From the NCBI RefSeq assembly GCF_016744155.1, contig NZ_JADGEW010000017.1, positions 28,598-92,597 of the forward strand: DNA of 64,000 nt. Reading direction: 5' to 3'. Position numbers and translations under genes: made by a program. This document shows positions 47,211 to 56,745 of this stretch, one piece after another. Below the pieces are notes generated by a model. The model searched no databases and had not been told where the DNA came from. It saw only the letters and a program-made list of their open reading frames with translations. The DNA comes from Amphritea sp. GTDB lineage: Bacteria > Pseudomonadota > Gammaproteobacteria > Pseudomonadales > Balneatricaceae. The first letter of the stretch is position 1; each line of letters opens with the position of its first letter.

Positions 47211-48466
47211 ATACCGTTCTGATGTTGGCGTTTCGAAGTCTGTATAACAGACGTACGACTGCGCTTATGACAATGATCTCAATCGCCGTGAGTGTGGCTC
47301 TTTTGTTGGGCGTAGAGAAAATAAGAACGGAGGCTAAGGGTAGTTTTAGTAGCACTATTGCTGGTACTGATCTGATTGTAGGTGCTCGCTCTGGATCGTT
47401 GCAATTGCTGCTATATTCAGTCTTTCGAATCGGCAACGCGACGAATAATATTAGTTGGAAAAGCTATCAGAATATAGCTGCGCAGAAGAACGTCGACTGG
47501 ACGATCCCAATGTCACTGGGGGATTCCCACCATGGTTATCGGGTGCTAGGCACCACCGGGGACTATTTTAAGCATTATCACTACGGCCGTAATCACCCAT
47601 TGGTTTTCCGTGATGGAAATAAATTTGAAGCTTTGCATGATGTGGTGCTCGGCGCAGAAGTTGCGGATAAGCTAGGTTATCAACTAGGCCAGAAAGTTAT
47701 CATTAGTCATGGCACTGGAAATACCAGTTTCAGTAAACATCAAGATCAGCCGTTTACTGTGGTAGGAGTTCTTAAGCCAACAGGAACGCTGCTTGACCGT
47801 ACCCTGCATGTTAGTCTGTCAGCGATTGAGGCCATCCATATCGATTGGAAGTCTGGCGTATTTATTCCAGGGTCAGGCGGCAATCAGGCACTTTCTGAAC
47901 GTGAGTTGGAACCCAGAGAAATTACAGCAGTTTTGGTCGGACTGAAGTCAAAAATGGCAACTTTTCAGCTACAACGCAGTATCAATAACTATCGACAAGA
48001 AGCGCTGCAGGCTATTTTACCTGGAGTTGCATTACAGGAGTTGTGGGGAGTGATCGGTATTGTAGAAAATATTCTATTGATTATCTCTGGCTTTGTGGTG
48101 GCAACCGGTCTATTTGGCATGTTAACGGTGTTGTTAACCAGTTTAAATGAGCGGCGTCGGGAGATGGCAATTTTGAGATCAATCGGTGTTCGACCCTGGC
48201 AGGTCTTTCTGTTGTTAGTGATTGAAACAGGTGGTTTGACCCTATGTGGAATTATTCTGGGAATGGTTTTACTTTATGGCGGGCTGGGCGCCTTTCTACC
48301 TTTGCTGGAGAGCCATTTTGGTCTTTTTCTGGAGTTGGGCGCGCCTGGTGGCTACGAGCTGAAACTACTTGCTATTGTTTTGATTTCAGGATTTTTTTGC
48401 GGTTTGGTGCCGGGCTACAGAGCATACCGTTATAGTGTTTATGATGGGATGACGGTGCGTTTGTAA
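47207..48466 (+). CDS. FtsX-like permease of the zinc uptake operon
   Basis: The 419-residue permease has the MacB/FtsX layout. An N-terminal membrane helix (about 15-35) is followed by a large periplasmic domain (40-270), then three membrane helices near 285, 335 and 385. The conserved cytoplasmic segment LNERRREMAILRSIGVRPWQVF lies between helices 2 and 3. Transporters of this fold usually move lipoproteins or peptides, or transmit force, rather than carry ions, which makes its part in zinc uptake notable. Its start overlaps the ATPase stop, so the two are translationally coupled. Confidence 0.9.
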   Translation: MNTVLMLAFRSLYNRRTTALMTMISIAVSVALLLGVEKIRTEAKGSFSSTIAGTDLIVGARSGSLQLLLYSVFRIGNATNNISWKSYQNIAAQKNVDWTIPMSLGDSHHGYRVLGTTGDYFKHYHYGRNHPLVFRDGNKFEALHDVVLGAEVADKLGYQLGQKVIISHGTGNTSFSKHQDQPFTVVGVLKPTGTLLDRTLHVSLSAIEAIHIDWKSGVFIPGSGGNQALSERELEPREITAVLVGLKSKMATFQLQRSINNYRQEALQAILPGVALQELWGVIGIVENILLIISGFVVATGLFGMLTVLLTSLNERRREMAILRSIGVRPWQVFLLLVIETGGLTLCGIILGMVLLYGGLGAFLPLLESHFGLFLELGAPGGYELKLLAIVLISGFFCGLVPGYRAYRYSVYDGMTVRL

Positions 48467-48485
48467 TCTTTATATAAAGGGTGTT

Positions 48486-49019
48486 ATGAAAAATTTATTG
48501 TCTCTTGTTTTGATTCTGATAGTGACAGGCTTTATCCCTGTTTATGGTGAAACTGTAAATGGAGAAACAGTTGAAGAGATCGACTGGGATATTCTGATGC
48601 CTGCGGATTATTATCCGGAAACGATATTTGATACCAGCCAGTTTAGTTCACTGGATGATTATGATCCCATGGCTGAAATAAAACTTGAAGCTATGATGGA
48701 GGCCTTAAGCTCGGCACCTGTAGTGCAAGAGATGGATGGAAGGATGATCCGTATCCCGGGTTTTGTGGTGCCATTGGTGGAAGAGGGCTTGAAGGTCACA
48801 GAGTTTTTCTTAGTACCTTATTTTGGCGCCTGTATTCATGTTCCACCACCTCCCTCTAATCAAATGCTGTATGTAACCTTTGAGCCCGGTACCAACGTGG
48901 AAAATCTTTATGATGCCATTTGGATTACTGGCAAACTCAGTGTAGATAGAGTGTCAAATGACTTAGGAGCTGCGGGGTATAAAGTTGAGGCGTTTAAGAT
49001 TGAGCCTTATGAGAAGTAA
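48486..49019 (+). CDS. DUF3299 periplasmic protein of the zinc uptake operon
   Basis: The 177-residue protein has a signal peptide (residues 1-21, ending PVYG) and a DUF3299 domain recognised by RIPGFVVPLVEEG and FFLVPYFGACIHVPPPPSNQ. The single Cys and neighbouring His in GACIHVPPPP are the obvious candidates for metal binding. It is the last gene of the operon, 19 bp after the permease, and ATATAAAGGGTGTT precedes its start. Proteins of this family recur next to ZrgA-type transporters. The exact role is not known to me. No clear terminator follows. Confidence 0.87.
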   Translation: MKNLLSLVLILIVTGFIPVYGETVNGETVEEIDWDILMPADYYPETIFDTSQFSSLDDYDPMAEIKLEAMMEALSSAPVVQEMDGRMIRIPGFVVPLVEEGLKVTEFFLVPYFGACIHVPPPPSNQMLYVTFEPGTNVENLYDAIWITGKLSVDRVSNDLGAAGYKVEAFKIEPYEK

Positions 49020-49168
49020 GTGACTGATATTCCAATTTGTTGTGATTTGAATTCTGTTTAAGATAGCGAAGCGGTTAGGTTTTGTGCATAATACCCTACT
49101 AGAATGGTTGGTTATTGTTTTTATTCGTTATACTGCATAAATGAGCTACAGGCTAAGGTGTTATTCAG

Positions 49169-49981
49169 ATGCAAAATATTAAGAACATTGTTGCGGTCGC
49201 ATCCGGTAAAGGGGGTGTGGGTAAATCTACTACGACGGTCAATCTAGCACTGGCTATGGCTGCTGAAGGTTACCGCGTCGGGGTTCTGGATGCTGATATT
49301 TATGGTCCGAGTATGGGGGCGATGTTGGGTGTTGCTCAGGCAACCAGGCCTGAACCCTATGGTGAGAATGGCATGATGCCGGTTATCGCCCATGGTCTGG
49401 AGGTGATGTCGATCGCCTTTCTGATTGATGATACTCAGCCGATGGTCTGGCGTGGGCCTATGGCCAGCGGAGCGCTGCAGCAGTTGATCACGCAGACTCA
49501 TTGGAGTGATTTGGACTATCTGTTTGTTGATATGCCGCCGGGTACCGGTGATATACAGCTGACGATTTCACAGAAGGTGCCGGTAAGTGGTGCAGTGATT
49601 GTTACGACGCCTCAGGATATTGCTTTGTTGGATGCCCGCAAAGGGATTGAAATGTTCCGTAAGGTCGATATTCCGGTGTTGGGTATTGTTGAAAATATGA
49701 GTGTGCATATTTGTAGCAATTGCGGCCATTCGGAAGCTATTTTTGGTAGCGGTGGTGGTGAGGAGTTGTCCAAGACCTATGAAGCTCCTTTAGTGGGGCA
49801 GCTGCCGCTTAAGCTGGCGATTCGCGAAGCGGTAGACAGTGGTAAGCCAACGCTGGTGGCTGACCCTCAGGGTACGGAATCTGGGATTTATCGTTCAATA
49901 GCGCGACAGTTGGCTGAAACGCTGAAACAGGCTGGTGGAACAAAGTCTGCGATGCCGAATATTTCTATCAGCCAGGACTAG
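49169..49981 (+). CDS. Mrp/ApbC family Fe-S carrier ATPase (short form)
   Basis: The 270-residue protein is a deviant Walker A P-loop ATPase that carries or delivers Fe-S clusters. The P-loop SGKGGVGKSTTTVNLA lies at about residues 12-27, followed by GVLDADIYGPS, FVDMPPGTGDIQL and the cluster-binding pair CSNCGHSEAIFG near 190. E. coli ApbC is about 100 residues longer because of an N-terminal MIP18-like domain, which is absent here. The open frame does not extend upstream far enough to hold it. dcd follows after a terminator. Confidence 0.92.
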   Translation: MQNIKNIVAVASGKGGVGKSTTTVNLALAMAAEGYRVGVLDADIYGPSMGAMLGVAQATRPEPYGENGMMPVIAHGLEVMSIAFLIDDTQPMVWRGPMASGALQQLITQTHWSDLDYLFVDMPPGTGDIQLTISQKVPVSGAVIVTTPQDIALLDARKGIEMFRKVDIPVLGIVENMSVHICSNCGHSEAIFGSGGGEELSKTYEAPLVGQLPLKLAIREAVDSGKPTLVADPQGTESGIYRSIARQLAETLKQAGGTKSAMPNISISQD

Positions 49982-50070
49982 CAGGTTGAGGGTAAGTCAA
50001 ATCTGTCTGTAGGTAGTGGTCATGCCAGGGCTAAAGAGCTTGTTCATGTCTTCCTTATTATCGTTACCTG

Positions 50071-50105
50071 AAGCCGCATTTTTTTTGTAAAAATGCGGCT
50101 TTTTA
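50071..50105 (+). terminator. Terminator after the mrp/apbC gene
   Basis: AAGCCGCATTTTT pairs with AAAAATGCGGCTT, followed by TTTT. The preceding 90 bp hold nothing I can identify. Confidence 0.88.
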
Positions 50106-50164
50106 TTGGCAAAAAAGATATTATGTGCGACCGCAAAAAACAACATTAAACTGGAACTGAAAAG

Positions 50165-50731
50165 ATGGGTATCAAATCAGACAGCTGGATTCGCCGTACT
50201 TCAATTGAAAAGGGCATGATCGAACCGTTTGAGCCGGGTCAGGTGCGTCATCGAGGCGATGAGAAGCTGATTTCCTATGGTACATCCAGTTATGGTTATG
50301 ATGTTCGTTGTGCCAATGAATTCAAGATCTTCACCAACATAAACTCCTCGATAGTTGATCCTAAAAATTTCGACGACGGGAGTTTTGTTGATGTTAAGTC
50401 CGATGTTTGTATCATCCCGCCAAATTCTTTTGCTTTAGCTCGTACTGTTGAGTATTTCCGTATTCCCCGTGACGTACTGACTATTTGCCTGGGTAAGAGT
50501 ACCTATGCTCGCTGTGGCATAATCGTCAATGTGACGCCTCTTGAGCCAGAGTGGGAAGGGCATGTGACATTGGAATTTTCCAACACGACGCCGTTACCGG
50601 CGAAAATATATGCCAATGAAGGTGTTGCTCAGATGCTTTTCCTGGGAGCTGATGAAGTGTGTGAAACTTCCTATAAAGACCGTGATGGAAAATATCAGGG
50701 ACAAACCGGAGTGGTTGTTCCTCGCACATGA
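50165..50731 (+). CDS. dcd: dCTP deaminase
   Basis: Dcd converts dCTP to dUTP, supplying dUMP for thymidylate synthesis. The 188-residue protein begins [11 protein letters not shown] and contains [38 protein letters not shown] and the catalytic Glu region [17 protein letters not shown]. Length and motifs are those of the trimeric bacterial enzyme. Its stop overlaps the start of the next gene (ATGA), which suggests coupled translation. Confidence 0.96.
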   Translation: MGIKSDSWIRRTSIEKGMIEPFEPGQVRHRGDEKLISYGTSSYGYDVRCANEFKIFTNINSSIVDPKNFDDGSFVDVKSDVCIIPPNSFALARTVEYFRIPRDVLTICLGKSTYARCGIIVNVTPLEPEWEGHVTLEFSNTTPLPAKIYANEGVAQMLFLGADEVCETSYKDRDGKYQGQTGVVVPRT

Positions 50732-51369
50732 TAGAAGCTCGTAAAAAAATTCTCAGTTTCTGGCAGCAGGTAGAGCAAACAATCGATAAGTTGCTGACCA
50801 GCGAGTCAGAAAACCAGTTCGATGATGAATCTCTGTTACTCGAATACAGCAAAAGCCTGAGGAGTATCGATACCAACCTGACTTTTCATTTCGAACGGGA
50901 TGAGGGTGAGGGTGGTGTTGAGATGATATTTGGTTGTGACGGTTATCCTGAGTCTATTAGTTCAGTTTTGAGTCTGGTAGGTGCTGCCCCAGATATTGGT
51001 GGTATCAGCTTCGTTGCTTTTAATCATCGCTATGATCCGGTGCCGGCAACGGTTAATTTCGGGGATGAGCAGTTTGAACTGGAAGAGTTTTGGTTTGGCT
51101 ATCGCATTGAAGACGGTCGTTATCATCTTGATATCTATATGCACGACCTGCCAGACTCCCTGGATATGGAACCGCGTATCGAAGCGGTAATGATCTATCT
51201 GGATGCTTTAATCGGCGAATACGACCTTATGACCCGGGTGACCACCCTGGACTGGTATGCTCTGCCGGTAGACCCGATAGATTTTGTCTTGCAGCCCCTA
51301 TCGGAGCTGAGAAACTGTTTTGATCAGCAACGACATCAAATTAGCCCGATCGGACTAACCTATCACTGA
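50728..51369 (+). CDS. Conserved hypothetical protein coupled to dcd
   Basis: The 213-residue acidic protein overlaps the dcd stop by four bases. There is no signal peptide or membrane helix. Segments such as [33 protein letters not shown] ALIGEYDLM, and DWYALP look like a compact mixed alpha/beta fold. I do not recognise a family with certainty. Coupling to dcd is the only functional hint. Confidence 0.75.
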   Translation: MIEARKKILSFWQQVEQTIDKLLTSESENQFDDESLLLEYSKSLRSIDTNLTFHFERDEGEGGVEMIFGCDGYPESISSVLSLVGAAPDIGGISFVAFNHRYDPVPATVNFGDEQFELEEFWFGYRIEDGRYHLDIYMHDLPDSLDMEPRIEAVMIYLDALIGEYDLMTRVTTLDWYALPVDPIDFVLQPLSELRNCFDQQRHQISPIGLTYH

Positions 51370-51379
51370 GAAGACTGTT

Positions 51380-51460
51380 TCAGTTATCAGACAGAATATA
51401 GATGCTACCCTCATCGTCATCTTCGCCTGTGTAGATGCACAAGAATATCTGACTAAACAT
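51380..51460 (-). CDS. Possible 26-residue ORF in an intergenic region
   Basis: On the minus strand an ATG is preceded by AGAGGAAAGG at workable spacing and opens 26 codons (begins MFSQIFLCIYTGEDDDEG, ends ILSDN). It could be a micropeptide or the decayed start of a longer gene. The rest of 51461-51657 shows nothing else I can name. Confidence 0.3.
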   Translation of the reverse strand: MFSQIFLCIYTGEDDDEGSIYILSDN

Positions 51461-51657
51461 GGCCTTTCCTCTTATTGTATGTCTTACCAGAGGTTTGGAA
51501 TCTATGCCCGTTTTGAAGATTTCCGCCTCTATTTACTGCTTCGGCTGAGATTGTTCAAACATTAGTATAGGTTATCTATTAGTTAGGTATTGGCGGATTT
51601 CAGGGTAAATCAGCTAAAGTTATATGGAATGAGTTGCGCTTCAGCGTGGAGATAGTT

Positions 51658-52455
51658 ATGAGTCAGATACTAACGACATTGATTGAACAGGTAAGAGCTG
51701 ACTACCTGGCTCAGGTGGAACGAGACAACGGGCGTTTTCCTTATACGGCCGCTGAGAAAATCTGCAATGAACGACTTTACCTGAGCGCAGATAAATTGGC
51801 GCCCGTCGTTGCTGAAGATTCGACACTGTTAGCTGCTCGCGGGGGTGATCTTATTGCTTCAGATAAAGAGCGGGAAAACCCAAGTGTTGGCATGATTATC
51901 AGTGCCAACATTGCGGCGGCAATGATGGAAGGGTTGATTGATGTGGCTTTGGAGCGTAACTGGTTGACCTTGGATAATGAAGGTCGGTTGGTGCTTGAGG
52001 CTGAAGAGCTGGCACTTCCTGAGCCCAGCGCGACTGAAGTGGATTATAGTGATTCAGAGACAGCTCGTGAGCATCTTACTGCACGGGGGATCAGTCATCT
52101 GACACGACTTCTGAATGGGGCTGAGTCAGCCTATCTTGAGCTGCTTTCAGTGGAGCAGCCGAACGCCTATGCTTTAGCGCTTCAGGTTGCTGCTGAGCAC
52201 ACGCTATTTGCGCCGGATGACATTGCACCACTGGTGGCTGAAAATCCATTGCTGCTAGGTCTGCGGGCAGACGATATAGTTGATCAGGAACTGTTCGACG
52301 GTGACGCGCCTGCAGGAATGATTATTAGTGCTCATCTGACGCAGATGATCATATCGCAGTTGCTCGAATTGGCGGTAGAGCAGGGGTTGTTAGGTAGTGA
52401 TAGTAGCGGCCATCCACTTCTGCCTGAAGATGCTTCTGCGCCAATAATTCACTAA
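51658..52455 (+). CDS. Two-repeat protein of unknown function
   Basis: The 265-residue protein starts at the ATG at 51658, preceded by GTGGAGATAGTT; an ATG at 51634 is in frame but less likely. It contains an internal duplication. The first half has LSADKLAPVVAEDSTLLAAR, then VGMIISANIAAAMMEGLIDV and NWLTLDNEG. The second has FAPDDIAPLVAENPLLLGLR, then AGMIISAHLTQMIISQLLEL and GLLGSDSSG. There is no signal peptide or membrane helix. I know of no family with this layout. It lies between the dcd pair and the ectoine regulator without being part of either unit. Confidence 0.75.
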   Translation: MSQILTTLIEQVRADYLAQVERDNGRFPYTAAEKICNERLYLSADKLAPVVAEDSTLLAARGGDLIASDKERENPSVGMIISANIAAAMMEGLIDVALERNWLTLDNEGRLVLEAEELALPEPSATEVDYSDSETAREHLTARGISHLTRLLNGAESAYLELLSVEQPNAYALALQVAAEHTLFAPDDIAPLVAENPLLLGLRADDIVDQELFDGDAPAGMIISAHLTQMIISQLLELAVEQGLLGSDSSGHPLLPEDASAPIIH

Positions 52456-52495
52456 GTTTCAATTGGCGTTGCTGATCGTGCGCGCCAACTTCTTT

Positions 52496-52981
52496 CTATT
52501 CCTCCTGCTGTGCCCGGTTTAGCTCCCCGATATCTAGCAGAGGGGCGGCGTCCAGATGTTGTGCGTTAAGCATGAATGCGATGCGCTCTAGACTGGATAC
52601 AACCATCGATTGCTCCCAGTTCTGCATATCTTCAAAGTTCCGCACAAAAATATCCTGCTGCGATGTTGGGGCACCTTTCATCAGTATCATCCCTTTATCC
52701 GTCAGACTAACCCATACTTTGCGTTTGTCGTCTTTACCTCGCTCACGCAAAACCAACTCTTTTTTCTCCAGACGGTCAAGAATGCTGGTGACTGTCGCTT
52801 GAGTCAGAACCATCTCTTTCGCCAGTTCTCCGGTAGTTAGTTGAGTGTGTTCGCGTAGTGTCTTCATCACCATCAGCTGCGGCGGAGTGACGCCGGTACT
52901 CCGGCTGATCTCCTTATCCTGCATGTCGGTAGAACGGATAATCTGGCGTAGCAATACCAGAGCCTGCTGGCTGTTTTCCAT
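52496..52981 (-). CDS. ectR: EctR-like MarR family regulator of the ectoine cluster
   Basis: The 161-residue protein is a MarR-type winged-helix regulator. The DNA-binding part runs from about residue 28 (VTPPQLMVMKTLREHTQLTTGELAKEMVLTQATVTSILDRLEKKELVLRERGKDDKRKVWVSLTDKG in outline). It reads divergently from ectA and shares a 225-bp promoter region with it, the usual arrangement of EctR, which represses ect transcription in several halophiles and methylotrophs. Length and position both fit, but the operator would need testing. Confidence 0.87.
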   Translation of the reverse strand: MENSQQALVLLRQIIRSTDMQDKEISRSTGVTPPQLMVMKTLREHTQLTTGELAKEMVLTQATVTSILDRLEKKELVLRERGKDDKRKVWVSLTDKGMILMKGAPTSQQDIFVRNFEDMQNWEQSMVVSSLERIAFMLNAQHLDAAPLLDIGELNRAQQEE

Positions 52982-53054
52982 GGTTAATCCTGTCTGAAGT
53001 TTGATTCGTTATTCTACGGATATCTAACTGATTTTTCTATGAAATTAGGATCTA

Positions 53055-53085
53055 ATTAGTTTATTGGTTCGTGTTACAAACTAAT
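53055..53085. promoter_or_regulatory. Inverted repeat in the ectR-ectA intergenic region
   Basis: ATTAGTTT and AAACTAAT are perfect inverted arms 15 bp apart, about midway between the divergent genes. This is a candidate MarR/EctR operator. It does not match the closely spaced EctR1 box I recall from Methylomicrobium. Confidence 0.5.
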
Positions 53086-53206
53086 AACCCCAGCTTTATT
53101 GTCTATATTTCTTATAAATGAGTCATTTATCTCTATTTTCTATGTGTTATAGTGGCAAATTGAATAGTAAAGCTAAATAAATGTAATTCTAAATATTTGA
53201 GGGTCA

Positions 53207-53701
53207 ATGGATATCGCAAGCGTAACATTACGCAAACCTGGTGCCGAAGATGGTTACCCCGTTAACAAGCTTATTAGTGAAACTCCCGAGTTAGACAGCA
53301 ACTCCTGCTATTGCAATTTGTTACAGTGCAGCCACTTTTCAGACACGTCTATTGTTGCCGAATACGATGGTGATGTTGTTGGTTTTATCAGTGGATATCA
53401 TAAGCCTCAATCAACATCTACGTTGTTTATATGGCAAGTAGCTATCGCTTCAAAAGCTCGTGGGCAGGGGCTTGCAAGCAAAATGCTTCATGTCTTGATC
53501 GAACGAAAAGATAATGTTCTGGTTTCCCATATAGAGACCACTATCACAGCTGAAAACAGCGCCTCATGGGCACTCTTTAACCGTTTGGCTAAAGATCGTG
53601 ACACCACTCTCGAACGCTCCCTGATATTTAATCGAGCAGATCATTTCAATGATAAGCACGATTCAGAATTTCTGGCTCGCATCGGTCCTTTGCTTCGCTA
53701 A
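53207..53701 (+). CDS. ectA: Diaminobutyrate acetyltransferase
   Basis: EctA acetylates L-2,4-diaminobutyrate at N4, the second step of ectoine synthesis. The 164-residue GNAT protein begins with LRKPGAEDGYPVNKLI and contains the acetyl-CoA-binding region VAIASKARGQGLASKMLHVL. SHIETTITAENSASWALFNRLA is the typical EctA segment. The ribosome site before 53207 is TTTGAGGGTCA. It leads the operon, with ectB 54 bp downstream. Confidence 0.96.
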   Translation: MDIASVTLRKPGAEDGYPVNKLISETPELDSNSCYCNLLQCSHFSDTSIVAEYDGDVVGFISGYHKPQSTSTLFIWQVAIASKARGQGLASKMLHVLIERKDNVLVSHIETTITAENSASWALFNRLAKDRDTTLERSLIFNRADHFNDKHDSEFLARIGPLLR

Positions 53702-53734
53702 ATCCTTCGAAGTGCAATACAAAATAATTTTTGA

Positions 53735-55063
<1,329 letters not shown>

Positions 55064-55065
55064 AT

Positions 55066-55307
55066 ATGCCGCAGAAGGGCCTGATACATATCTGGCGAGG
55101 AGAGCGGGTGTTGCTTCCCCAGAGGCTACAGGGCGGGAATTATCGGCTCTATTGTGTGAGTGGTTCCGGGTTTGTCAGGGTGATGTCCCGCTCGCGGCCC
55201 TATCGATTGAAAGCTGATCAGAGCTTATTGATCCAGTTAAAGAGGTGGTCACGGTATCCTGTAGTGAGGATATGATCATCACTCTTCAGCAAGAGTCTGA
55301 CGCTTAA
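55066..55307 (+). pseudogene. Frameshifted small cupin-like gene between ectB and ectC
   Basis: An ATG two bases after the ectB stop opens a frame reading GNYRLYCVSGSGFVRV, then PYRLKADQSLLI. Just there the frame becomes poor (QLKRWSRYP, stop at 55275), but the -1 frame continues sensibly as IDPVKEVVTVSCSEDMIITL and ends at 55307. Joined, they give about 80 residues with the strand pattern of a small cupin, similar to the core of EctC ([11 protein letters not shown]). No obvious slippery heptamer is present, so I read it as an inactivated gene, although a sequencing error or a real frameshift event cannot be excluded. Confidence 0.55.
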
Positions 55308-55334
55308 TTTTTAAATTCAAGATGAGGAAACATA

Positions 55335-55739
55335 ATGATCGTACGTGATTTAGCAACCGCAGAGCAGAGTGATCGTCGTATTGTATCGCCCGATGGCAAC
55401 TGGGAGAGCACTCGTATGCTGTTAAATGATGACAACATGGGTTTCTCATTTCATATCACCACCATTTATAAAAATGCTGATTTTGGAATGCATTATCAGA
55501 ATCATCTGGAGTCTGTGTACTGTATATCTGGAGAAGGTGAGGTCGAAACTTTAGCAGATGGTGAGAAATACCCGATAAAACCAGGAACGCTTTATATTCT
55601 GGATAAGAACGACAAACATATTTTACGGGCGTTTGAAGAGATGAAGATGGCCTGTGTATTCAATCCTCCTTTGAATGGTAAAGAGGTTCATAACGCTGAA
55701 GGGGCTTATGAACTTGCCGCTGAAACTGTATCGGCGTGA
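55335..55739 (+). CDS. ectC: Ectoine synthase
   Basis: EctC closes N4-acetyl-diaminobutyrate to ectoine. The 134-residue cupin has the expected segments [50 protein letters not shown] and a C-terminal [11 protein letters not shown]. These include the iron- and substrate-binding residues of characterised EctC proteins. GATGAGGAAACATA precedes the start. Its stop overlaps the beginning of the ectD region. Confidence 0.97.
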   Translation: MIVRDLATAEQSDRRIVSPDGNWESTRMLLNDDNMGFSFHITTIYKNADFGMHYQNHLESVYCISGEGEVETLADGEKYPIKPGTLYILDKNDKHILRAFEEMKMACVFNPPLNGKEVHNAEGAYELAAETVSA

Positions 55740-55762
55740 TGATGAGTCTGAGAGGAATGTTT

Positions 55763-56665
55763 ATGCCAGGTCAGCAGCAGTGCGATGACGTATACCCTTC
55801 TCGACAGGGTGTAAATGGGTTTTCTGAACGGCTGGATCCAACCGTTTATGCTCCAATAAGCCGGGTAGCTCCGCTTTCTCAGCAGCAGATCGATGATTAT
55901 GCTGAGAATGGTTTTATGGTACTCGAAGATCTGTTTTCAGATGTTGAAGTGAAGATGTTTCAGCAGGAGTTGGAGCGGTTACGCCACGATGAAAAAATCA
56001 AACAGTCGGGTGAAACGATTACCGAGCCTGGCAGTGGAGAGCTTCGCTCGGTGTTCCGGGTTCATGAAAATAGCGCTATGTTTAAGAAACTGGTTGCTGA
56101 CTCACGGTTAGCTGAGGTTGCACGTTACGTGCTCAATGATGATGTGTATATCCATCAGTCTCGCCTGAACTATAAACCGGCCTTTCGGGGGAAGGAGTTT
56201 TACTGGCATTCTGATTTTGAAACCTGGCATGTGGAGGATGGCATGCCACGGATGCGAGCACTGAGTATGTCTGTCACACTGACAGAGAACTTTGAGTACA
56301 ACGGCCCGCTAATGTTGGTGCCAGGATCACACCGCCAGTTCGCTGCTTGTGCAGGAGAAACGCCTGAGGAGCATTTTAAAGCCTCACTAAAAAAACAGGA
56401 ATACGGTGTGCCGTCCGATGAGCAGCTAAAAAAGATGGTAGATTCCGGTGGTATTGTGACAGCCAGTTGTAAACCGGGAAGTGTGATTGTCTTTGATTGC
56501 AATGTTATGCACGGTTCAAACAGCAACATTACCCCTGAGCCCCGAGCAAATCTGTTCTTTGTTTATAATGCACTGAGTAACCGGGTAGTTGAGCCTTTTT
56601 GTAGCCAGCCTCCGCGTCCGGAGTATATCTGTAGTCGGGAGCGTATTGTTCCAGTTGTTGGCTAA
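55763..56665 (+). CDS. ectD: Ectoine hydroxylase
   Basis: EctD is an Fe(II)/2-oxoglutarate dioxygenase that converts ectoine to 5-hydroxyectoine. The product of about 300 residues contains QQIDDYAENGFMVLEDLF, the family signature RGKEFYWHSDFETWHVEDG with the iron ligands His and Asp in WHSD, and the second His in VMHGSNSNITPE. Upstream in-frame starts at 55736-55742 overlap ectC, but GAGAGGA lies 7 bases before the ATG at 55763, and the resulting length matches the family. Translation is probably still linked to ectC. Confidence 0.95.
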   Translation: MPGQQQCDDVYPSRQGVNGFSERLDPTVYAPISRVAPLSQQQIDDYAENGFMVLEDLFSDVEVKMFQQELERLRHDEKIKQSGETITEPGSGELRSVFRVHENSAMFKKLVADSRLAEVARYVLNDDVYIHQSRLNYKPAFRGKEFYWHSDFETWHVEDGMPRMRALSMSVTLTENFEYNGPLMLVPGSHRQFAACAGETPEEHFKASLKKQEYGVPSDEQLKKMVDSGGIVTASCKPGSVIVFDCNVMHGSNSNITPEPRANLFFVYNALSNRVVEPFCSQPPRPEYICSRERIVPVVG

Positions 56666-56745
56666 TCCGTAAGTCACGTTGAGTGCTTGTATTTTAAAAA
56701 TCGGTTTTGGTACAACAGCCTGATCATCTGAAAATTTTGAGAGTT

